A stretch of DNA of 64,000 bases, from assembly GCA_032718565.1 (NCBI GenBank), contig JAVGVS010000306.1, positions 372,001 to 436,000 of the forward strand. Direction: 5' to 3'. Origin of the DNA: Distichodus sexfasciatus. Taxonomy: Eukaryota > Chordata > Actinopteri > Characiformes > Distichodontidae. The notes below the pieces were generated by a model. That model had not been told where the DNA came from, did no database searches, and was given only the letters and a program-made list of their open reading frames with translations. Below, one piece after another: positions 54,429 through 64,000 of the stretch (its first letter is position 1; every line of letters starts with the position of its first letter). The translations under genes were made by a program, and so were the position numbers.

Positions 54429-54588
54429 AGGGGTAGGCAACTCTGGTCCTGGAGGTCTGGTGTCCTGGAGGTTTTCCATCCAAATGGATTTCAGAACATT
54501 CACACCTGGTCTCAGGTTGGCCACCACCAGAAGAGATTGATCAGGTAGGATGGAAAACCTCCAGGACCGGAGTTGTCTACCCCTGGTG
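54429..54588. mobile_element. Palindromic MITE (about 160 bp)
   Basis: GGGGTAGGCAACTCTGGTCC at the left and, inverted at the right, GGGGTAGACAACTCCGGTCC, both followed by TGGAGG. Both arms also contain GGTTTTCCATCC. Such CAGGGGTGGGCAACTC-type palindromes are usually non-autonomous hAT elements. No target duplication was resolved. Confidence 0.75.
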
Positions 54589-55059
54589 TATACCATCAGT
54601 TGTCAATTGTGTTTCTGGATTATTCTGTTTGTTTTCACCATGGTTTCGATTTGGTTGATTTGTGGACTGTTTCCACTGGTTTTGAACTATACTCTGTGTT
54701 TGGGTTGCTAAGCAATCCTTACAAATAGCTGTCTGTGACCATAAGGAAAGACAAAGGAGACTAGATCTTATTGAGCATCTAAAGCAAGGGAACTGACTTA
54801 AAAGTCAGAAAGTTCCAGTTAGTGAAAGTGTTCCCAAGCAAAGGTCTGGAACCTCATGATGTCTAACATGCAATGCAAAGTAGAACTTGTATTAAATTAA
54901 AAAGTAAAATTCATGCGATAGGTCTGTGGATTTCCTGTGTACATACTTACAGTACATTAATGATTTTAAGGATAATGAGAAAAGCTGTAAATGTGAGGAA
55001 AGCACAGGTTTGAAGTAGAATTGGCCTGTCAAGATTCTTATAATAAGGCCTGGGTTTGT
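54589..55059. other. Unique DNA, no gene seen
   Basis: Nothing recognised. Confidence 0.4.
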
Positions 55060-55620
55060 ATAAAGTGGGATATGAGTCCAGATCTGGACTACGATATGCC
55101 TGTTGCTGATCTAAGATCTAAAGAAATGTTCCTTTGACCATCTACACACATTCTATGCAAACACAGAGCCTTGATGGCTGAATGTGCCGAACATGTTCTA
55201 CAAAGAGCCATCCTAGTGATGAAGTGCACTACCGGGACTGGAATGTTTAACTCAGTTGCAGCCACAACACTCTCTGCTTTAATAAGCGGCGTCTCGAGAC
55301 GGCTGAGGGAGGAGACAAGGCTTCCATATGCATCCGACATGTGCATCGCTTCCTCTCCATGCCTACAAAATAGCTCTCCGGCTCCTACAGCGTCCGGTCA
55401 CGTAGCAACCCGGAGAGAATGGGCTCGGGCTGGAACGTGTGCATGCACGTTTCAGTGTGCGTTAGGGTTGTTGACTGCTTTGCATGTGATATATGTTTCC
55501 CGAATGCACGAGTTTTTGTATGTCGCGGTGGTGGAATTAAGTGACGTGCAGCTGGGAGGTTGCAGTATCATGTGGAGAGGAATCCTCTCTTTGTTGGATA
55601 CTGGTGATAAATGAGCGACA
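55060..55620. other. Regulatory-looking island, or unrecognised exon
   Basis: More CpG than its flanks (AATAAGCGGCGTCTCGAGAC, TCCATATGCATCCGACATGT). A 147-codon plus-strand frame (55171-55614) and an 85-codon minus frame overlap it. Neither shows a domain I know and no paired splice sites stand out. Confidence 0.3.
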
Positions 55621-55924
55621 ACACGTTCATCAAAAGTCAGAACAAAGAAATGCTCAATTACACCAGCCTCTGCCAGTCGGTGTTACCGTTAGTTAGAATT
55701 AGCGGGATAACTTGATGAGGTAAACTATATCGCTACACTTATGTCAGCTTAAATGTACTTCTACGGTGAAATAACTAGTCTGCCAGCTAGGATTAGTTAA
55801 GGTGTATTTGGTTGATTGTGACAAACTACATAATTGATTTAAATCAGTAAAAATACTGAACAAGTTGCTAGAGATATGTTTTACTATCAACCCACAGAAA
55901 TCAGGTAACGTTAGCTGAGGTAAC
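55621..55924. other. Possible first-intron sequence
   Basis: Contains ACGTTAGCTGAGG and TAACTTAGCTAGCTGATAGC-type words, which are frequent next to transcription starts in teleosts. Otherwise unremarkable. Confidence 0.25.
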
Positions 55925-56095
55925 TTAGCTAGCTGATAGCAACTTAACCTCATAGTTGTCAGTGTAAGATAAGGCATACAACCCAAAACCTTTGTCTGGT
56001 CTGCTGTCTGGCGTTACTAACGACTTGCAGATCAGGAGGACATCGGATGCAGAGATGAGGGGGAGCTCCTGCAGACATCTACTGTAAAACGCCAT
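55925..56095 (-). CDS. Possible first coding exon of an unrecognised minus-strand gene
   Basis: I do not recognise this gene. The first ATG downstream of a promoter-like cluster opens a frame beginning MAFYSRCLQELPLISASDVL that runs 56 codons to a stop at 55925. The residue mix is balanced and not repeat-derived. A donor-like ATGAG|GTTAAG at 55949/55948 would end a 49-codon exon in phase 0; an alternative is AAAG|GTTTTG. The ATG context is weak at -3 (C) but has G at +4. No later exon was found to the left, so it may equally be a chance frame in a 5' leader. Confidence 0.35.
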   Translation of the reverse strand: MAFYSRCLQELPLISASDVLLICKSLVTPDSRPDKGFGLYALSYTDNYEVKLLSAS

Positions 56096-56173
56096 CTGTT
56101 TAAAGTATTTGTGTAAAAAATAACCAAAGACAGAGACGTTTCCCGCTATCGGCAAAGTTACGATTACGAATAG

Positions 56174-56202
56174 TGATGTCACGCCGGAAGAGAAGTCACG
56201 TG
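56174..56202 (-). promoter_or_regulatory. Compact promoter-like site cluster
   Basis: Within 30 bp lie a CRE-like TGATGTCA (56174-56181), an ETS site GCCGGAAG (56183-56190) and an E-box CACGTG (56197-56202). This mix is typical of TATA-less vertebrate housekeeping promoters. Its distance to the ATG at 56095 suggests a leader of about 80-100 bases on the minus strand; a plus-strand transcript is also possible. Confidence 0.5.
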
Positions 56203-56205
56203 GAG

Positions 56206-56838
56206 CTAACGTTGCGCATAAGGCCCATAGTTCCAGTGCGGCATATTAACACACTCACCCTTAAACATAGCTGTGAAAACTCATGAAGAGAATTATAGTT
56301 TGCATAAATTATTATTTTAGGTTTAATTAAAGGATGTTAACATGACTTACTGATCAAATGGTTTTTTACAGTGTGCCTTGGTTGGAAAACAAAGAAGTGG
56401 TGCGGGGGGAAGAAGAGGAGGAGGAAGAGAGAAGGCTGTTTAGTTTTATGTTAATAGCACGGGGGCTTACATAAAACTCTATTGACAGTTAACATGCCCT
56501 TCAAGGTGTTCTTTGTGGTTCAGCACTTCTGTCAAGTCGGGAGCCGAGTCATTTCGCCTCACCTTTATTCATATGCTTGACTAGTCTGAGCATTACGGAA
56601 CACCGGAGGGGCCGGTAATGGGGGTGGGTGGGCAGTACGGGGGTATAGGAGGGGTCAAAACCGTGCCCTAATGCCCCGGCCAGGTGGGTGAGTCATAATG
56701 GGGGACGGAGAAAGGCAGAGGGGAGGGGAAAGTAAAGGAATAAAGTAAACGTCATTGCAGCTGGAATTATGTAGAATTATGCGTTTCATGGATAGAAATA
56801 ATGTGTGTATGTTTCTGAACCAGATCATTTCTGGCGAA
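56206..56838. other. Unique DNA, no gene seen
   Basis: A purine-rich tract lies at 56405-56432 and a G-rich island at 56595-56740. No exon is recognised. Confidence 0.4.
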
Positions 56839-57205
56839 CAGTGTTGAGAAAAACGTGTTAAAAAAGTAGCAAAATTACAGTAATGTATAACTTTTTTGCT
56901 GTGATTGGAATTTCACACTTTTAACACAAAATTTAGTGATGTTTTGTTTTTATTAAAAAAATCACCAACACAACGAGACCTTTGGTACACTGTTTGCCTA
57001 CAGCCATTATGCTGCACCACATCGCCCTCCACTGGATGTAGAATGAACTGCAGTAAGCTACATTTTAGCATTTTTGAACGGCAAATTCAACTTCCGCAGT
57101 TATTTTGGTGAAAGTAATGCAGTTGTGTAACGTATTACAGTTCAGAAACAGTAATATTGTAATGTAACCAATTACTTTGAAATAACAGTAAGTCGTAATC
57201 TATAA
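56839..57205. mobile_element. hAT-like element of the CAGTGTTG family (hAT-5)
   Basis: Left end CAGTGTTGAGAAAAACGTGT with AAAAAAGTAGCAAAATTACA. The far side has AATGTAACCAATTACTTTGA and AACAGTAAGTCGTAATCTAT, as at 27550-27628. The right terminus is missing or degraded. Confidence 0.5.
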
Positions 57206-57339
57206 ACTCTGTGGAATCTGGCGGTATCTTTAGGGACAAAACGGTGTTTGTTTTCGCTAAGATTTTTGTTTTCAAAAATAAAAAAACTAAAACTTGCAGA
57301 GAAGCTATATTCCTGACTGAGGTTACAGTTATGGTAATT

Positions 57340-57651
57340 TCACACACACACTTCTTTCTTTCCCTCTTTCATGCATTTCTTTCTTTCTTTTTTCTTTCTT
57401 TTATCATTCTTTCATCAGTCTTTCTTTCTTTCATCAGTCTTTCTTTCTTTCTTTCTTTCTTTCTTTCGTTCTTTCATCAGTTTTTCTTTCTTTCATCAGT
57501 CTTTCTTTCGTTCTTTCATTGGTCTTTCTTTCTTTCATCTCTCTTTCTTTCTTTTATACCTTTCCCTTTATGTTCATTCATTTTTGTTTTTATTTTTTCT
57601 GATTTTTTTATTCTGCCTTACTTTATTAATTAATTTATTCATTCCTTCTTC

Positions 57652-57694
<43 letters not shown>

Positions 57695-57700
57695 TTTCTT
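57340..57700. repeat. (TTTC)n arrays with TCATCAG interruptions
   Basis: TTTCTTTC runs from 57350 to 57555, with the spacer CATCAGTCTTTC recurring at about 57413, 57432, 57475 and 57496. A purer block lies at 57653-57695. Confidence 0.95.
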
Positions 57701-58589
57701 CCGTATAAATGTGGACAGAGATGTAGATTTAAAATCATTAACTGTAATAAAAACACAATATTAATATTTACTAAATAGCAGCAGAGAACAGTGAGGTTTT
57801 TGTAAGTTTATATGTGATGTTACACTTGAGGAAGATCTGATGCTCTAGACAAGTTGGTTTCTAGCAGTGTACTTACATAACATCTAATTTCACTCTGTTT
57901 AGTTTTGATTTTGGCCCTCACCAGCCAACCTGCTCCTGTAGATCAGAGAGAGAGATCTCCCAGACGAGTATTCAACAAGTCAACACTGGCAGGAAAAAGG
58001 TGAGTAGACAAAGGACCAAACAAAGAGAAAAGAAGCTTGGCTCGAGTTTGAAGTTCGAAGCGAGTCGGCGGGGAAGCGAAATAAAGCTGTCGAGAGGAAA
58101 GGTGGGGCGCGAGAGCCGGCCTGATCCCTTTAGCCGCCTGCCGGCCTTTTAGACCGAACGACTGCAGCGTGAAATGGCGCTAAGCGTGGCACTCAAGCCT
58201 GGCTGATGAGCTGCAGATTGCTGCTCCTGGCAGGGCGGCTGTGATCCGACGCAGCTCTTTGGACCGGCAACTCGCCTCGAAACTCGTCCGAAAACCTCGA
58301 AGCTGCCTTCTAGCCAGAGCCTCGCCACACGCCGCTGCAAATCCCTCTCCTGCTGAGAAACGTGTGTTCACTTCACTTCACTTCACTCACCTCCGTTCAT
58401 CCCAGCCGTCTTCAATGCCCCTGCTTTAGACCCACACACGGTCCCACTGAGCTCTCTCCAGACTCGACTTGTTTGATCTTTGTAGTTGAGGTTTTGTGCC
58501 ATGTTCCGGAGGGACGGCAAGTTCCATGTTGGTCCATGCTCTGTGGGTTCAAATGGACACAGGCACAAAGTCACCAAGTCTGTCTGTCC
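57701..58589. other. CpG-rich island (58030-58350); weak exon-like signal
   Basis: Sequence like GTTCGAAGCGAGTCGGCGGG and ACGCAGCTCTTTGGACCGGC is CpG-rich. A strong donor-like AAG|GTGAGT is at 57999/58000 with an acceptor-like CTCACCAG ending at 57924, which would give a 75-base exon with in-frame stops. No protein is recognised. Confidence 0.3.
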
Positions 58590-58619
58590 GTGTCCCTCCT
58601 TCCATCCATCCATTCATCT

Positions 58620-58662
<43 letters not shown>

Positions 58663-58900
58663 CATCTATCTATTCAACTATCCATCTATCTATCTATCCC
58701 TTCTTCCCTCCTTTTATCTATCTATTTATATAGCTATCTGGTCTGTCTGTCTGTCCGTCCCACTCTCCCTCTCTCCCTCCCTTCATTCATCTATCTATCA
58801 TTCCTCCATCCGTCCGTCCATCCGTGTGTCCCTCCCTCCCTCCCTCCATCCATCCATCCATCCATCCTATTTATCCATCCCTCCCTCCATTCCCTTCTCC

Positions 58901-58970
<70 letters not shown>

Positions 58971-58971
58971 G

Positions 58972-59009
<38 letters not shown>

Positions 59010-59028
59010 CCTCTCTCCCTTCCACCTT

Positions 59029-59079
<51 letters not shown>

Positions 59080-59223
59080 GTTTGTCTGTTTGTCCGTCCC
59101 ACTCTCCCTCTCTCCCTCCCTTCATTCATCTATCTATCATTCCTCCATCCGTCCGTCCATCCGTGTGTCCCTCCCTCCCTCCATCCATCCATTTCGAACT
59201 GTCTATATCTATCTATCCCTTCC

Positions 59224-59265
<42 letters not shown>

Positions 59266-59280
59266 GATCATCCTTCCATC
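58590..59280. repeat. Complex tetranucleotide array (ATCT, CATC, CTGT, TCCC)
   Basis: Long (CTAT)n blocks at 58621-58660, 58903-59008, 59029-59080 and 59223-59266, with CATC and TCCC blocks between. A mixed stretch of about 88 bp starting CCGTCCCACTCTCCCTCTCT is repeated perfectly 339 bp apart (58755 and 59094). The Ser/Tyr/Ile-rich frames are artefacts. Confidence 0.95.
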
Positions 59281-60434
59281 CTTTTATCTATGTGTAACAT
59301 TAGGCATCTGTTTATCTGTGTTTCTGACCTAGACTTATTTTGGGAAAGAAATTCCAACTTTAAACCTACAAAAGTGCAGAAAGACTTGTCTTTGGTGATG
59401 ATGAAAGAAAAATTCAAAACTTGGACCAAAAATATCTTTCATGTTAAAATGAAAGTAAGAAAACTGAAAGAGATTAAAAGTATCATGATCAGTACTGAGG
59501 TCATGCTGTGAGTTTAGGGGCAGGCCTGGAGTTATTTAGCTACAGTCATCGTTATGTCTTTGGAGTGTCCTTTAAAGTATAGTGAGTGTGTGCGTGTGTG
59601 TGTGTGGGTGTGGGTGGGTGTGTGTTTGTGCGTTTCCATGTCCATATGCACCCTCATGAGTGAGAGGCGAGCGCATATGTGCTTGTGCATGCCCCCTCGT
59701 TCTCTCCTCTCCTCCCTTTTGTTCTTATCCTTTGTCCCTCGCCCTTAAGACCGAGCACTTGCACACGCTTTTCATTCGGCGCTCGATATCTATTGAGCCT
59801 CTCATGAAAGGGAAATGACAGTTAGTTCATAACTTCCCAGGTTGATCAATACCACCTGCTGCCTCCAGTTCCACACCCATGCATTCCCCTTCCCGAAAAA
59901 AAACACAGACCGGAACCACGCTGCCGCTCTCGCGATCCGCCCAGTCGTGGGTGAGATTTCAAACATCCGCAAATAGATTATGACTGAAGATGTTCAATTA
60001 GATTCCAGATTCAGACGTAGGGGACGGTAACATGCTATTTTGGGACGGTTAGCGGTGTATGATCTTTCTGGCCGTGGGCCCAAAGTGTGTCTTAAGCAGG
60101 AGAAGGTGAGGGTTTGAGGGGTTACGTGGGATTGTTGATTGAATTTTAAACAGGTGACTGGAACGTGGCTGAGTGGGCACACTCCAGAAAGATCAAACTC
60201 CTTCGACGAGAACTTTATCAAAGGAAATTGACTACGTAGTTCAAAGCTTTTAAAAAACATTTTATATTCACGATCATTGATTTTTTTTAAAAAACAGGTG
60301 CAACATAGGAATCTACCCACCTGGAGCCTGCCTTGATATTCAAATATATTCGTAATATTTTTGGCAGATGGCTCACTATTACTGTGAGGGAAAAATTATA
60401 TGCAGTAATTATTAAATAAAAACAATACAAGCAA

Positions 60435-60437
<3 letters not shown>
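59281..60437. other. Unique DNA, no recognised gene
   Basis: (GT)n at 59589-59630. 59780-59990 is mildly CpG-rich. No exon is recognised. Confidence 0.4.
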
Positions 60438-60465
<28 letters not shown>

Positions 60466-60466
60466 A
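60438..60466. repeat. (TAA)n microsatellite
   Basis: About nine TAA/AAT units. Confidence 0.95.
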
Positions 60467-60489
60467 GTAAAATAATAGCATGAATTAGT

Positions 60490-61105
60490 GACTGATTATT
60501 TGTTAGTGTGTGAACACTGACCTCTGCTTTTGACCCATCCATGGAGCAGTGGACAGCTTTTGGTGGCACCGGGGGACAATATCTTGGTCATGAGTATCTT
60601 AGTGGTACCTTTACTGGTTCGGAACTTGAACCGGTTAACATCCAATCATGGAGCCAAATTACGCTACCAACTGCCCTGACCTCTGCATTTGACCCATAGG
60701 TAAAAGAAGCAGGGGGCTTGAGGACAGTACCTTGTTCATGAGTACCTCAGTGGTACCTTTACCGGTTCGGAACTTGAACCAGCAACTTGAAGCAGTGACT
60801 CTCCGATCACAGGGCTAACTCCCTAACCATTACACGACCAACCTCTGGATCTGACCCATCTGTGAAGGAGCAGGGGACTTGGGGATGGTACCTTGTTCAT
60901 GAGTACCTCAGTGGTACCTTTACTGGTTCGGGATTTGAACCGGCAACCCTCCGATTACAGCGCCAACACCCTAACCATTACACTATCAACTGCTCCGACC
61001 TCTGCATTTGACCCATCCATGAAGGAGCAGTGCTTGGGGACAGTACCTTGTTCAGTACCTTGTACCTCAGTGGTACCTTTACCTTTATCTGTACTGGTCT
61101 GTTAT
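60490..61105 (-). mobile_element. Tandem array of four SINE-A bodies
   Basis: The junction word (G)ACCTCTG at 60519, 60678, 60841 and 60997 gives periods of about 159, 163 and 156 bp. Each unit runs from GACCTCTGCATTTGACCCAT through CATGAGTACCTCAGTGGTAC and GGTTCGGAACTTGAACC towards CCAACTGCCC; the fourth stops at ACCTTTA. Only the first unit keeps a SINE tail (GACTGATTATTTGTTAGTG). Head of one unit joins body of the next at the same place each time, which is a tandem amplification, not independent insertions. Confidence 0.88.
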
Positions 61106-61130
61106 ATGTATGCAGTATATATATAATATA

Positions 61131-61486
61131 CAGATCGTCCCCGACTTGCGATGGAGATGCGTTCTGATGACCCAATCGTAACTTGAAAATATTGTAGGTC
61201 ATGACATGGCTACCAGCAGGAGACATATTTTGGGCTTTTTCCAATATTATAGGGATTTGAAATGTCAAAAACACAGAAAATATATGCGACAACAACTGAT
61301 AGGTGGCAAGAGTGAAGCGTCTCACATGCGGGCATCATTTTAATTTATTGTTACCGCATATGCTGTTACATTTGCTGCGCAAATCTTTTTGCCACGCAAA
61401 CATATTTTCACAATTTTGTTGTGTCACAATCATCATCGTAAGAGAAAAAGATGCAAGTTGAACCATCATAACTTGGGGGCCATCTG
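61131..61486. mobile_element. pogo/mariner-like MITE (356 bp), TA target
   Basis: Left end CAGATCGTCCCCGACTTGCG; right end inverted CAGATGGCCCCCAAGTTATG. TA flanks both sides (61129-61130, 61487-61488). CAG termini with TA target duplication fit the Tc1/mariner superfamily, pogo/Tigger-like. No transposase frame. Confidence 0.75.
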
Positions 61487-61488
61487 TA

Positions 61489-62909
61489 TATATAAATATA
61501 AAATATACAATATAGCACTGTACAAACACCTCATTTCCTCATATCTCACATCCAAAGATATAGATATAAGATATACTGTATAAATATATATATATTGGGG
61601 GGTGGGGGGTGAGAGATGGGGGTAAATGTCTTTTTTGTACATTTTTCAACCCTACTTACGCTTATTCCTCCCCTCTAACAAATGTAGGCACGTTTAGGCC
61701 AGACGGTTTGGCCAACAGGCTGACAGCTGCGCCTCTCCAAACTCTCCTTTTTCTCCCTTTCTCTCTCTCTCTCTCTCTGTCCTTCTCCCTCTCCCTCTCT
61801 GAGACCTGCTCGTTCAAAGCGTCACAGGCTCCTTATTTATGTGCAAATGTGCTGGTGTGGCGTACGAGGCCGGAGCGCATGCTGAATCTCTCCTTTTGGG
61901 GCTTTAGCAGATTATCCTGCGCTCCCTTTGCTCCACATCGCCCTGAGCCCAGCTGCCCTGACCTTTTGTCATTGAGACTTTCTCTCTTCTCTCCTCTGGT
62001 TTTTCTCTCTCTCTTCCATCCTCCCCCTCTCCTTCTGCTCTCCCCCACGCTTCTCAAAGGACTATTATATCACTCACTTCACAAACAAAGAGCCCCCGAG
62101 ATGCGAGAGAGAGAGAGAGAGAGAGAGACAGACGGATAGACGTATAGACAGACAAGTGGGTGAGACGGAGGCAAAAAAAATAAAAGACGGACAGAAAGAC
62201 AAACCGACCCAGACAGACGGACAGAAGAGAGAAAAGAGGGAGGGAGGAGGGAGGAGGTCAGCCCTTTAACTCTCTTTCTCCTAATCAATAGGAGTGGCCC
62301 ACGTGGGGCTCTGAAGGCTAATCAATACTTTCTCTCTCTCTCTCTGTCTCTCTCTCTCTCCCTCCATCTCTTTCTCTTTCTCTCTCTCTTTAACCATCCA
62401 TTTTGCTGCTGACTCTGACAAAACGCTGGGGCTTATTGAGGGGGGGCTTCTGATCATCGCTCCCAAGGGTTGGGGAACAGAAGGACAGAGAGAGAGAGTT
62501 AGAGAGAGAGAGAGATGGGGACCTTATAACGGATATTTAAGACAAAAATAATCATAAACATGAGATCCATTTCTTCAAGAAAACGCCAATGTGGTTGCTC
62601 AGGTTTTGTGGCTGTGACATGAAAACTGGCCGAGTAAAAATACTTTGATTAAAATGCATTGAAGTGAATGAGGAAAGAACGAGGGATGATAAATGTAAGA
62701 AAAAAGACGGGTGTGAGTGAAACAGATGGAGATGTGTGTTCAGTGAGGAGGGCTGAGGTGTCATAAGAACCGTGTTGACATGGTGTCGTGCGAAAGGAAG
62801 GCTTTCGAGTCTTAAATCCCATGTATTCTTAATGGCAGAAAACGAATGGGTTCTTATGGGAAAAATAAAGGATGAAACAAACGAGTGCAGGTCAGGGGTG
62901 CGTTTCCCA
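61489..62909. other. CT/GA-rich region, no recognised gene
   Basis: G-runs at 61596-61622; (CT)n at 61758-61780 and 62330-62390; (GA)n at 62104-62128 and 62486-62516; CAGACGGA-type repeats at 62126-62225. 61640-61970 is GC-richer with a 176-codon frame lacking any known domain. Confidence 0.4.
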
Positions 62910-63015
62910 AAAGCATTGTTGCTAACTATCAGTACCTGGGATCGGACGATACACAAAGCCCAAGCATCGGCATTGGTATCGGAACTGAAAAAGTTGGATC
63001 GGTGCATCTCTGTTA
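62910..63015 (+). mobile_element. Right end of hAT-like GGATGCACCGATC family
   Basis: GGGATCGGACGATACACAAA, GCATCGGCATTGGTATCGGA and AAGTTGGATCGGTGCATCTC. The last word is the inverted terminus of the type seen at 23100. Confidence 0.5.
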
Positions 63016-63129
63016 CAGACGCCAGATTTTACTCAAGAGAGTTCCACTGCCGGCTCAGAATTTTGGCACAAAAATAATGCGGTACTATTTTGCTAGACCT
63101 CAACGAGAAATATCGTCGTGTTTTAATAT

Positions 63130-63777
63130 GTGACCCTCCACGGCAAAACCAGTCACTTCTCTCAAATTTTCAAAATTAAGTTTGTATGTTTTCATGAAAG
63201 GGCATAAATCGACCTTCAAAACAATATCTATATGGAATGAATGGGACGACATATGACTGAGATATCAACATTCAAAGGAGTCGGGTTTCTCCTGTCACGC
63301 CAAGTGAGAAACGGAGAAATCTGCCTTTGAAGTTGACTATCGACGTAGCACTCACAGACGCTTGGTGCGGTCGCGGCTACGTTTGCATTTACGGTAGCCT
63401 ACGCTGCATTCACAGCCACACGGATAGCCTACCTGCGTTAGGTTAACTGAACTCGGGAGACGAAGATGGATTCCGGAGAAATATCTTCACGCTAGTCAAC
63501 CAGTGGATTTACCGTAAATATTGAAGTAGAGCGGTCAAAACAGAAACTTTTAACATTCTGCTGGAATTGAATTCCTCACCTCAAGAAAGTCATGTTTTTA
63601 GGATGGAAAGGGTAAGTTTTTCAGCCAAATTTATTTACAGCAGTACAGTATAGACCTTCCACTGTTTCAAAACACTAAAAACAAAAAATCCAAAATTTTA
63701 CCCCACGCAACATAAACGGTCATTTTTCACGGAAACCTCCGTTTTGACAAGTGACTGGTTTCGCCGTGCAGAGTCAC
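63130..63777 (-). mobile_element. MITE-1 copy 2 (648 bp), inverted relative to copy 1
   Basis: Termini GTGACCCTCCACGGCAAAAC and, inverted at the right, GTGACTCTGCACGGCGAAAC. ATAT flanks both sides (63126-63129, 63778-63781). Nearly the whole length aligns to the reverse of 40580-41218 (for example GAGAAACGGAGAAATCTGCC, CCAGTGGATTTACCGTAAAT), with few differences, so both are fairly young. Confidence 0.92.
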
Positions 63778-63781
63778 ATAT

Positions 63782-64000
63782 CGCAAGATCTCATCACACC
63801 CCTAGTGGCTGCTTTATTTAAAAAACAGTAGCTTGGCTGTAGTTCGGCTCCTTTTTATTCGTCAGCATTGTGTGTCTTGCAAAGCTACTGTTTACAAGCA
63901 GCGTCACCAGCGCTGTCGAGTTCTAACGCACGTCTGTATTTACGTAGCTCACAGTGTAGATCATAGTACCAACTCCTTCACCCCTCTCTTCCTTACGTTC
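63782..64000. other. No gene seen
   Basis: Unique sequence to the window end, nothing recognised. Confidence 0.4.

Noticed and set aside
55171..55614. 147-residue frame as a real exon
   Set aside because: No recognised domain, no clear splice sites, and an antisense frame is open too; left as a possible regulatory island.
58486..59511. 341-residue frame and overlapping frames rich in Ser, Tyr, Ile, Leu
   Set aside because: Direct translation of tetranucleotide repeats open in several frames at once.
61609..62139. 176-residue frame
   Set aside because: Composition follows the CT-rich DNA (Ser/Leu/Phe runs) with no domain.

Overview
The window looks like vertebrate nuclear DNA, most likely from a teleost fish. 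It has long (CA)n, (TA)n, (GAT)n and (TTTC)n arrays, tRNA-derived SINEs, and many short hAT, Tc1/mariner, PIF/Harbinger-like and other terminal-inverted-repeat elements. Islands of CpG-rich, TAAT-rich DNA sit between the repeats. There is no operon structure and no long non-repetitive reading frame. The species cannot be fixed from sequence alone; all family names rest on motif recognition without a database search.

I find no complete protein-coding gene. The long open frames fall in low-complexity DNA (GAT array 19795-20543, tetranucleotide array 58590-59280) or in SINEs. The one credible piece of a host gene is a possible first exon on the minus strand (about 56095-55949), read from a compact promoter-like cluster at 56174-56202 (CRE-like, ETS and CACGTG sites). 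The rest reads as an intergenic region or very long intron.

Layout. 1-3300: a LINE reverse transcriptase remnant, a SINE, a GC-rich island with a diverged 350 bp duplication, then a mosaic of SINE, LINE C-terminus and an internally deleted Tc1 element. 3.3-9 kb: scattered SINE-A copies. 9-14.2 kb: a 236 bp higher-order repeat, a nested MITE/Tc1 fold-back, and a 22 bp minisatellite. 14.2-24.6 kb: CA-linked repeat R1, SINE-B copies, the GAT array and old hAT ends. 24.6-31.6 kb: CpG-rich unique sequence, a 60-65 bp minisatellite derived from a hAT-like element, and a Harbinger-like element with a SINE inside it. 31.6-38.6 kb: a 62 bp minisatellite, R1 copies and a SINE split by a hAT element. 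38.8-51 kb: regulatory-looking islands, MITE-1 inside R1, a Tc1 fold-back with SINE-C in its terminus, and a three-level nested hAT complex. 51-64 kb: SINE-B, a hAT-like element with 8 bp target duplication, the candidate promoter, tetranucleotide arrays, a four-unit SINE-A tandem array, a pogo-like MITE, and a second MITE-1 copy in inverted orientation.

Names used below. SINE-A: about 250 bp, tRNA-like head with A and B boxes, tail ending ATAATCACTCACTTTCACTT. SINE-B: about 340-355 bp, tRNA-like head, tail of GAATGAAT repeats, with perfect 12-14 bp target duplications. SINE-C: about 200 bp, with an L2-type GGATA stem-loop near its 3' end. R1: a (CA)n-flanked dispersed repeat of about 300 bp. 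MITE-1: a 640 bp terminal-inverted-repeat element with 4 bp target duplications, the best-supported candidate for an undescribed family.
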